Part shown: positions 31,267 through 37,309 of the stretch, piece by piece
Position numbering within the stretch: the stretch's first letter is position 1
How the letters are laid out: each line of letters starts with the position of its first letter
DNA from: Candidatus Saccharimonadota bacterium
GTDB lineage: Bacteria > Patescibacteriota > Saccharimonadia > Saccharimonadales > Saccharimonadaceae
Reading direction: 5' to 3'
Assembly (NCBI GenBank): GCA_017509895.1
Contig: JAFWOH010000005.1
Location: 1 to 37,309 of the forward strand
Length of the DNA stretch: 37,309 nt
Made by a program: the position numbers and the translations under genes
Notes under the pieces: generated by a model
What the model was told of the DNA's origin: nothing
The model's database searches: none
Seen by the model: the letters and a program-made list of their open reading frames with translations, nothing else

Positions 31267-31793
31267 TTAGTTTAATTGCAGCGGTCGGGAGAGAGGGAGA
31301 GCTGGGGTTTAATGGTGATTTAATCTGGCGACTGCCAGAGGATTTAAAGCGTTTTCGCGAGGTGACCTCGGGACATACGGTTTTGATGGGACATAAGACT
31401 TTTAGTTCCCTGCCAGCGCTTTTACCTTCGAGAAAGCATGTGGTTTTAACGCGGGATGCAAAGGCCTTAGAACAAGAGGCAGCAAAGAAGGCGTTTCGGA
31501 GTTCTGATGCGGAGCGGCCGGAGGTAATAGCGATTTCTTCGCTGTTTGATTTTCTAGATAAATATAAGGGTACTGCTGAGGAACTATTTGTGATTGGGGG
31601 CGGAAGTATTTATAAGCAAGCTATTTCGATGGCGGACAAGATTTATTTGACGGAGATTGAGGCGGATTTTCCGGAGGCGGATGTGTATTTTCCGGAGTTT
31701 AATAAAGAACATTTCAGAAAAGAAGTTGTAGCGAAAGGAAGGGATGAAAAATATGGTCTAAATTATTCTTTTGTCGTTTATACTAGGAAATAA
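31263..31793 (+). CDS. folA: Dihydrofolate reductase
   Basis: 176 residues. [32 protein letters not shown] (start and Trp/Asp active-site region), [31 protein letters not shown] and [19 protein letters not shown] are all DHFR hallmarks. It reduces the dihydrofolate made by ThyA back to tetrahydrofolate with NADPH. The four-base overlap with thyA indicates coupled translation. An about 15-residue insertion lies between [10 protein letters not shown] and VIAISS. Confidence 0.95.
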   Translation: MISLIAAVGREGELGFNGDLIWRLPEDLKRFREVTSGHTVLMGHKTFSSLPALLPSRKHVVLTRDAKALEQEAAKKAFRSSDAERPEVIAISSLFDFLDKYKGTAEELFVIGGGSIYKQAISMADKIYLTEIEADFPEADVYFPEFNKEHFRKEVVAKGRDEKYGLNYSFVVYTRK

Positions 31794-31812
31794 CATCTTG
31801 AAAGGAGATTTT

Positions 31813-33162
31813 ATGAAAGATTATGTGTTTGATTTGATTGAGCAAGAGAAGGTACGACAAAAGGAAGGGTTGGAGCTCATTCCGAGTGAGAATTATGTCT
31901 CGGCGGAAGTTTTGGAGGCGATGGGGTCTATTCTGACCAATAAATACTCAGAAGGCTACCCCTCTTTTGATGATTTAGATAAATCTGACAAAGAGATTTC
32001 TGAGGAGATTTTGCCGAATTACCGTTACTATGGTGGGCAAGTCAATGTGGACAGGATTGAGAGATTGGCGATTTATCGGGCGATGAAACTGTTCCATGCG
32101 GACCATGCGAATGTCCAGCCACATTCGGGGGCGAATGCAAACGAGGCGGTTTATTATGCTTGGTGCGAGCCGGGAGATAAGATTCTCGCGATGAATCTGG
32201 CGCATGGCGGACACTTGACACATGGCTCGCCGGTGACGCGCTCGGCACATATTTGGAACTTTATTGCCTATGGCGTCCGAGAGGATGGTGATATTGACTA
32301 TGACGAGCTAGAGCGACTAGCGCTTGCTGAGAAGCCAAAGATTATCCTCGTCGGCTATTCGGCGTTTATGAAAATCCCGGATTTTGAGCGAGTGGCGAAA
32401 ATCGGGCAGAAAATCGGGGCGCTTCTGATGGCAGATATGGCGCATGTGGCTGGCTTGATTGCTGGCGGAGTGCATCCGAACCCGCTGGACTTTGGTTTTC
32501 ATGTGATGACGACGACAACGCATAAGACTTTGCGTGGGCCGAGGGGTGGATTGATACTGTCAAAGGGCAAAGTTTCTTCACCGCTGAAGAAGCCGGAAAA
32601 GACGCTAGAGAATATCCCGACTTTAATCGACCGCGCAGTATTTCCGGGGACGCAAGGCGGGCCGCTAGAGCATATTATCGCGGCAAAAGCGGTGGCCTTT
32701 GGTGAGGCTTTAAAACCAGAATTTTCTGATTATGCGGCAAAAATCGTAGAGAATGCCAAGACCCTAGCCGAGGAGCTGATGAGCCGCGGATTTATTTTGC
32801 AAGGTGGCGGGACGGAAAATCATTTGATTTTAGTCAATGTAGAAAAGAGTTTTGGATTTAATGGCAAACTTTACGAGAAGGCGCTCGATATGGTCGGGTT
32901 GACTTTGAACGCGAATGCTTTGCCGGGGGATAAGGCTGCGGCCTTTCGGCCGTCTGGGGTGCGTCTCGGCACGCCGGCGATTACGACGCGCGGGATGGGC
33001 AAGGATGAGATGAAACAGATTGCCGAGTGGATGGAGAAAGTGGCAAAGATCTGTCAGGAAGTTTCGTCCGAGGACGATTTGGGCTCTCTAGCTACTGAAT
33101 TTGCGCCGATTCGTGAAGAAGTACGAGAGATGGCGCTTAAATTCCCGGTGCCGGGAATTTAA
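31813..33162 (+). CDS. glyA: Serine hydroxymethyltransferase
   Basis: 449 residues from the ATG at 31813, chosen for AAAGGAG six bases upstream. The frame open to 31771 overlaps folA without a site. Marks: [52 protein letters not shown], the PLP-lysine segment [14 protein letters not shown] and the C-terminal TTRGMG. It makes glycine and methylene-tetrahydrofolate from serine, closing the ThyA-FolA cycle. It ends 19 bp before a strong terminator. Confidence 0.97.
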   Translation: MKDYVFDLIEQEKVRQKEGLELIPSENYVSAEVLEAMGSILTNKYSEGYPSFDDLDKSDKEISEEILPNYRYYGGQVNVDRIERLAIYRAMKLFHADHANVQPHSGANANEAVYYAWCEPGDKILAMNLAHGGHLTHGSPVTRSAHIWNFIAYGVREDGDIDYDELERLALAEKPKIILVGYSAFMKIPDFERVAKIGQKIGALLMADMAHVAGLIAGGVHPNPLDFGFHVMTTTTHKTLRGPRGGLILSKGKVSSPLKKPEKTLENIPTLIDRAVFPGTQGGPLEHIIAAKAVAFGEALKPEFSDYAAKIVENAKTLAEELMSRGFILQGGGTENHLILVNVEKSFGFNGKLYEKALDMVGLTLNANALPGDKAAAFRPSGVRLGTPAITTRGMGKDEMKQIAEWMEKVAKICQEVSSEDDLGSLATEFAPIREEVREMALKFPVPGI

Positions 33163-33180
33163 AAAGCCTAGGTAAATCTA

Positions 33181-33215
33181 AAAAATCAGACCGAGCAAAA
33201 CCCGGTCTGATTTTT
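33181..33215. terminator. Bidirectional terminator between glyA and the coiled-coil gene
   Basis: A 13-bp stem AAAAATCAGACCG/CGGTCTGATTTTT with a nine-base loop, T-rich on both strands, between two converging genes. Confidence 0.9.
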
Positions 33216-33228
33216 AAAGTAAGTTTTA

Positions 33229-35013
33229 TTAGATTTCTTCGGTGCGGTAGATGTATTTAACCTTTTTGTCGGCGTTCCTCGCGGTGCTTACGATGTTTTG
33301 GATGCGACTGACTAGCGCGCGGATATCGCCATTGTAAACTGAGATTAATTTCTGGACGCCCTGCTCGTTGAACATTGAAAGGCCGTCTGATAAGGCACTA
33401 GAGCCATCCGCTAATTGGGCTACTCCAGAGGCCAAAGCGGGCACATTGGAGTATAGAGTGTCGATACCGGAATCTAGGTTTGCCATTCCTGCTGCGAGCT
33501 CCTTTGAACCAGAGTAAGCCGTATTGAGCCCGTCAGATAGACTTTTTGCACCTGTCGATAGTTGATTAAGCCCACCGACTAGATTTGTTTTTACTTCGCC
33601 ATCCATCGTTTTGAGGCCGTTTGCTAGCTCTGATGTACCCTTCTTCAGCTCGGCAATCGCTTCTGGTGCGGTTGATAAGCTGGCTAGCTCTTGCTTCATT
33701 CCTGCTAAATCATTCTTAATATCTTGATAAATATTTAATTTTTTAGCAATCTCGCTTAAGCGCTGGGCTTTTTCAACCTGACCAATACCGGCTAATGCAT
33801 TTGCTACTCTCGTGACTGCGTTCTCAATGTTCTCAAGAGTGATTGCTGGTAAATCACTAAGCTCCGGTAAATTGTGCTCGGCAAGGAGTTCATTGATGCG
33901 AGTCTGCACCTCTTGGATGACATTTTCTGCGCGAGTCCTGAGTGTCTGCTCTATAGTCTGTAGACTATTGATTTTTGCGGCGATTTCATTAACTTTATCG
34001 GACAACTGGCCAACTCCAGCATCAATTTTGGCTGCGCCGGCGGCTGCCTTGTTGATGTTTTCAGATAATGTCTTTGAACCGTTGTAGGCCGAGTCTAAGC
34101 CGTTAGATAAACTTCCAGCTCCTGTGGCCGCTGTTTTAATTCCGTCGGAAAGGCTGCTCGCTCCGGCAGTTAATTTTAGGGAGCCGGCGCGAAGCTGGCT
34201 GATTCCATCGGCTAAAGCTCCAGATTTGTCATTTAAGGTTGCAAGACCATCTCTGAGCTTGACGGAGCCATCCATCAACTGAGCCATTGAGGAGGCGAGA
34301 GTGTTTAGCTGGCTAGAGAGTGCTTCTACTGAGTCTAGGGCGGAAACATCAAGCTCTGCGAAGATCTTTGAAGTTGCGATGGTTGCGGTCATTTCCATCT
34401 TGAACTCTTTGGCGTCCGCCTCGACCTCTACGTATTCTGGAATGTCGATATTTACACCTAGGTTTTCTTTCATCCCTGGCAGGGTCACTCCGATAATTGT
34501 GGTGCGAGAGCCATCGTTCATGAGCTTGGCATTTTTAACGGAGATATTCGAGAACTTTTCATTTGAGAGCATCATTCCAGAGAGCACAGCATAGGGCATA
34601 TAAACTCCGTTTACTCTTTCGGTGTTGGTATAGTCGTAGCGGATTTTAACATGGCCGGTCCGCCCGCGGAGCTCGTCAGCGGAGATTTTCTTGCCGTCTA
34701 GATAGTAGGAGATTTTTACATCAATAGGTGCGGAGACATTCCCCTCGGTCTTTGTATAGACATTTGCGCCGAGATCATTTTTAGTCCAATCTGAAGAAAT
34801 CGTCTTTTTAACATGGCCGTCTGCTCCGAGAAAGACATAGACTGTTTCGTCAATGAGCCGTCCGGCTAAATCGCTGTTGGCCGAGAGCTCTGAGACTTGC
34901 TTAGAAGTGGATTCGTCTGCGCGAGCTGAATTAGACACTAACCCGGCAAAAATCCCGACACTAGCTAGAGCTAGAACCCCTGTTGCCACCCCGTATGCTG
35001 CTAATTTTTTCAT
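33229..35013 (-). CDS. Secreted coiled-coil protein with repeated LxxG heptads (YhgE/X57-like)
   Basis: 594 residues. Signal peptide at 1-32 (VLALASVGIFAGLV... SARA). A beta-rich domain spans about 40-220 (GHVKIRYDYTN, GVTLPGMKENLGVNID). A long helical part carries many LADGxSxLxxGSxxL repeats (for example KLRDGLATLNDKSGALADGI, STGAKSLSDGLNTAYSGSKE). Such repeats occur in YhgE/Pip-type proteins that accompany MMPL transporters in Gram-positive bacteria. No C-terminal membrane helix is present, unlike YhgE. It starts one base after the MMPL stop, so the two form one operon. Probable role: extracellular tether or periplasm-like adaptor for the transporter (inferred). Confidence 0.75.
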   Translation of the reverse strand: MKKLAAYGVATGVLALASVGIFAGLVSNSARADESTSKQVSELSANSDLAGRLIDETVYVFLGADGHVKKTISSDWTKNDLGANVYTKTEGNVSAPIDVKISYYLDGKKISADELRGRTGHVKIRYDYTNTERVNGVYMPYAVLSGMMLSNEKFSNISVKNAKLMNDGSRTTIIGVTLPGMKENLGVNIDIPEYVEVEADAKEFKMEMTATIATSKIFAELDVSALDSVEALSSQLNTLASSMAQLMDGSVKLRDGLATLNDKSGALADGISQLRAGSLKLTAGASSLSDGIKTAATGAGSLSNGLDSAYNGSKTLSENINKAAAGAAKIDAGVGQLSDKVNEIAAKINSLQTIEQTLRTRAENVIQEVQTRINELLAEHNLPELSDLPAITLENIENAVTRVANALAGIGQVEKAQRLSEIAKKLNIYQDIKNDLAGMKQELASLSTAPEAIAELKKGTSELANGLKTMDGEVKTNLVGGLNQLSTGAKSLSDGLNTAYSGSKELAAGMANLDSGIDTLYSNVPALASGVAQLADGSSALSDGLSMFNEQGVQKLISVYNGDIRALVSRIQNIVSTARNADKKVKYIYRTEEI

Positions 35014-35014
35014 T

Positions 35015-37108
35015 TTATTTATTCCTTTCTGATAAACATTTTTTCATTCCAATTGTGGTGATACAAATTACCTTGTCAGACAACATCAGCATCGCCGGTA
35101 GGACTAAGATGACCATAGCCATGGAGATGACGGCACCGCGGGCAAGGAGCAAACAAATCTGGGAAATCATCCCGATATCCGAGTAAATCGCTACGCCGAT
35201 TGTCGCCGCAAACAGCCCCATACCGGAGACGATAATGGATGGAGTCGAAGTTGAGAGGGCAATCCGGATGGCGTCTCGCTTGTCTTTGCCGTTTAATCGC
35301 TCCGTCTTGTAGCGGGTCGTCATCAAAATTGCGTAGTCGACCGTCGCGCCGAGCTGAATGGTTGAGAGACAAATTGGAGCGATAAAGACTAAACTTTCAC
35401 CCTGAAGATGGGAAATGCCGAGGTTGATAAAGATAGCGACCTCGATGATAGCGATCAGGAGCACCGGGAGAATTGCGCTCTTCGTTACGATAGCGATAAT
35501 GACGAAGACCAAAACGATCGAGACGATGTTTACCACCTCGAAATCATGCCCCATCATCTGAATCATATCTTTCATGGCTGGAGCCTCACCGATTAAGAGT
35601 GCTTCGGGGCTAGTGTCTTTGACGATTTTGTTTAGCTCGTCAATTTGACTGTTGACCTCGTCGCTACCGGTGTCATATTTCGAGCCAACCATCCAAAGTC
35701 CCCATTTATCAGACCGGAGAACCGAGGTTAGCGACTCTGGTAAGAACTCTATCGGTACTCGCTCGCCGATGAGAGACTCGAGGCCGAGGACGAATTTAAC
35801 TCCGTCGGCCGCTTGGATTTTTTGGGACATCTCTCGCGCCTTGTCCTCAGAGACGGACGACGGCAAAAGTACCATGTGAGTCGAGGCCATATGAAACTCT
35901 TCGGACAATTTCTTATTTGCTACTACTACGTCCATTCTCTCCGGCAAAGACGAGCCGAGATCGTAATAAACTTCATCATTGGTCGCTTTGTAATTGACGT
36001 ATGCAGGTACTGTAATTGCTGCAAAGGCGATAACAAACACTGGGAAAATCTTTAGGAGCCTAGCAGACAACTTATCCATATTTGGTAAAATCGCTCGATG
36101 TTGTAATTTAGACAAGACTTTGTCGAATAGCAAAACCATCGCCGGCAGGACCGTTACGCAGCCAATTACGCCAAGCACTACGCCTTTCGCCATGACGAGA
36201 CCGAGGTCGAGTCCGAGTCCATAGGACATGAAACAGAGCGCCACAAACCCGGCGACCGTCGTCACAGAACTCCCAGCGACAGATGTAAAGGTCTTTGAAA
36301 TTGCTCGCGCCATGGCCTTTTCATTGTTTTTCTCAGAGCGCTTTTCTTCATTATAAGAGTGCCAAAGGAAAATCGAATAGTCCATAGTCACGGCGAGCTG
36401 CAAAACTGCAGCGAGAGCCTTAGTAATAAACGAGACTTCGCCAAAGATGATGTTGGTTCCGAGATTTAGCAAAATCATCATTCCGACCGAGCCGAGAAAT
36501 ACAAAAGGAATTAGCCAGTTATCGAGGAAAATCATCATCGCGAGTAGAGCGAGACCGGCGGCGAGGCCGACGTAAATTATTTCCTCGTGTTCGACTAAAT
36601 CTTTTAGATCGGTCACTAGGGCTGACATCCCCGCCACCATGGCCCGCCCAGAGGCAACTTGTTTAATTTTTAGGACTGCCTCTAAGGTCTCGTCTGCGGA
36701 AGTCGAGCTGTCGTAAAACACGAGCATCATGGTCGCATTATCGGAATTGAAGGCGGAATAAAGCTCGCTCGGCAAGATTTCCATCGGGATAGCGGCGGAC
36801 ATATCGCCAAGAGAAGAATACCACAAGGCATTTTCGACATGAGGAATGGCCGCGATTTCGTCGCGCGCCTTGGCTACCTCGTTCTCCGGCATCCCCTCGA
36901 ACATAACCATCGAGAATGCGCCTTTACCGAACTCTTTTAAGAGCTCGTCTTGACCGACCATGGTGTCCATATTTTTGGGCAAATAAGTCAGCATATCGTA
37001 GTTTACTCTCGTCGCAAGCATCCCAAAAAAGGACGGTATCATTAAGAGCAAAGTTACAATTAAAATTAAAGCCCTGTGCTTAACAATTAACTCTGAGACC
37101 TTCTTCAT
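35015..37108 (-). CDS. MMPL/RND-family membrane transporter
   Basis: 697 residues with two RND halves. Each has one helix, a large outside domain (about 33-170 and 375-510) and a five-helix bundle. Marks: TRVNYDMLTYLPKN, the TMDYSIFLWHSYNEE segment with its conserved Asp-Tyr proton-relay pair, and its repeat GATVDYAILMTTRYKTERL in the second half. GSSVTTVAGFVALCFM and TPSIIVSGMGLFAATIG also match. It exports lipids or hydrophobic compounds by proton motive force in known relatives; the substrate is unknown here. Leaderless start: TATAAT (37121-37116) ends seven bases before the ATG. It is followed by the coiled-coil partner with a one-base gap. Confidence 0.9.
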   Translation of the reverse strand: MKKVSELIVKHRALILIVTLLLMIPSFFGMLATRVNYDMLTYLPKNMDTMVGQDELLKEFGKGAFSMVMFEGMPENEVAKARDEIAAIPHVENALWYSSLGDMSAAIPMEILPSELYSAFNSDNATMMLVFYDSSTSADETLEAVLKIKQVASGRAMVAGMSALVTDLKDLVEHEEIIYVGLAAGLALLAMMIFLDNWLIPFVFLGSVGMMILLNLGTNIIFGEVSFITKALAAVLQLAVTMDYSIFLWHSYNEEKRSEKNNEKAMARAISKTFTSVAGSSVTTVAGFVALCFMSYGLGLDLGLVMAKGVVLGVIGCVTVLPAMVLLFDKVLSKLQHRAILPNMDKLSARLLKIFPVFVIAFAAITVPAYVNYKATNDEVYYDLGSSLPERMDVVVANKKLSEEFHMASTHMVLLPSSVSEDKAREMSQKIQAADGVKFVLGLESLIGERVPIEFLPESLTSVLRSDKWGLWMVGSKYDTGSDEVNSQIDELNKIVKDTSPEALLIGEAPAMKDMIQMMGHDFEVVNIVSIVLVFVIIAIVTKSAILPVLLIAIIEVAIFINLGISHLQGESLVFIAPICLSTIQLGATVDYAILMTTRYKTERLNGKDKRDAIRIALSTSTPSIIVSGMGLFAATIGVAIYSDIGMISQICLLLARGAVISMAMVILVLPAMLMLSDKVICITTIGMKKCLSERNK

Positions 37109-37115
37109 AGGTGTT

Positions 37116-37121
37116 ATTATA
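37116..37121 (-). promoter_or_regulatory. Leaderless -10 of the MMPL operon
   Basis: TATAAT on the minus strand, seven bases from the ATG at 37108. No convincing -35 or ribosome site. Confidence 0.5.
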
Positions 37122-37181
37122 CTACATTTTCTCTGAAAAGTCTAGTGTAAATATTACAAATATAAAATTGTCTAAACTCAA

Positions 37182-37291
37182 ATAGATTGTGGACACTTCG
37201 TCTCGAGTATAATAGTTATTATTAATACTAACAAATTTAATAACTAAAGGAGACGAATATGCGTGGCAGAGCCAGCACATCCACAATCTAT
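37182..37291. repeat. 12-bp perfect inverted repeat around the last gene's promoter
   Basis: ATAGATTGTGGA (37182-37193) and TCCACAATCTAT (37280-37291). The left arm covers the probable -35 (TTGTGG, 15 bp before TATAAT at 37208-37213). The right arm lies in codons 8-11 of the gene starting at 37259. The arms are 86 bp apart. Confidence 0.6.
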
Positions 37292-37309
37292 ACTACTATT
37301 TTACCAAAA
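37259..37309 (+). CDS. 5' end of an unidentified gene, cut by window end
   Basis: ATG at 37259 with AAAGGAGACG upstream and a TATAAT at 37208-37213. Only 17 codons are visible (MRGRASTSTIYTTILPK), a basic, Ser/Thr-rich N-terminus with no signal peptide. Too short to identify. Confidence 0.6.
   Translation, partial: MRGRASTSTIYTTILPK

Noticed and set aside
1-37309. Alternative genetic code with UGA as glycine
   Set aside because: TGA ends brnT, thyA and the 23991 gene at positions that fit family lengths.

Overview
The window looks like chromosome of a streamlined Patescibacteria/CPR bacterium, most probably Candidatus Saccharibacteria (TM7). This rests on adjacent FISUMP/InlB-repeat surface giants, short gene spacing, a conserved CPR-type hypothetical (23991-24509), zinc-less DnaX and RecR, and a thyA-folA-glyA salvage-style set. 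TGA is used as an ordinary stop (brnT, thyA and others), so the UGA-recoding Gracilibacteria/SR1 lineages are unlikely. The lineage call is an inference; no search was run.

Layout. 1-8538 is a surface/defence region: the 3' part of a FISUMP protein, a BrnT-BrnA toxin-antitoxin pair, a CHAP-domain cell-wall hydrolase, and a second FISUMP/InlB protein ending in a Hint (hedgehog/intein) domain. Its signal-peptide codons contain a (CT)9 tract that currently puts the gene out of frame, which looks like a phase-variable surface protein caught OFF. 8649-11328 (minus strand) holds a TPR protein, a DNA polymerase III delta'-like protein, an RluA-type pseudouridine synthase and two tRNAs (Thr-GGT, Ala-GGC). 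11464-13798 (plus) holds a TM-helix channel-like protein and a secreted beta-helix protein. 14042-25316 (minus) is a replication/repair block: AI-2E transporter, cysS, nrnA-like, rmuC, recR, ybaB, a GT-C glycosyltransferase, dnaB, dnaX, a CPR hypothetical and rlmH. 25491-30209 contains the ribosomal cluster, split and convergent: L10 leader-rplJ-rplL-pemK on plus against secE-nusG-rplK-rplA on minus. 30343-33162 is thyA-folA-glyA, a complete dTMP/folate cycle. 33229-37108 is a secreted coiled-coil protein with an MMPL/RND transporter, and the window ends 17 codons into another gene.

Between the genes are several structures I cannot assign to a known class. (i) Five ~80-110 bp imperfect palindromes (11157, 23890, 26464, 26570, 26677) keep an AGAT/AGAT tandem G.A mismatch while the helices around it covary. 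(ii) Two ~180-215 bp palindromes (13805, 24650) share long arms, again with a tandem G.A mismatch. (iii) A chain of eight short hairpins lies at 27325-27495. (iv) Two perfect hairpins lie between secE and nusG.

Expression signals are unusually readable. Eight genes have a -10 box exactly 6 or 7 nt before the ATG and no Shine-Dalgarno, so they should give leaderless mRNAs. Many other genes have a clear AAGGAG-like site, so two initiation modes seem to coexist. Coordinates of structures were counted by hand and could be off by a base or two.
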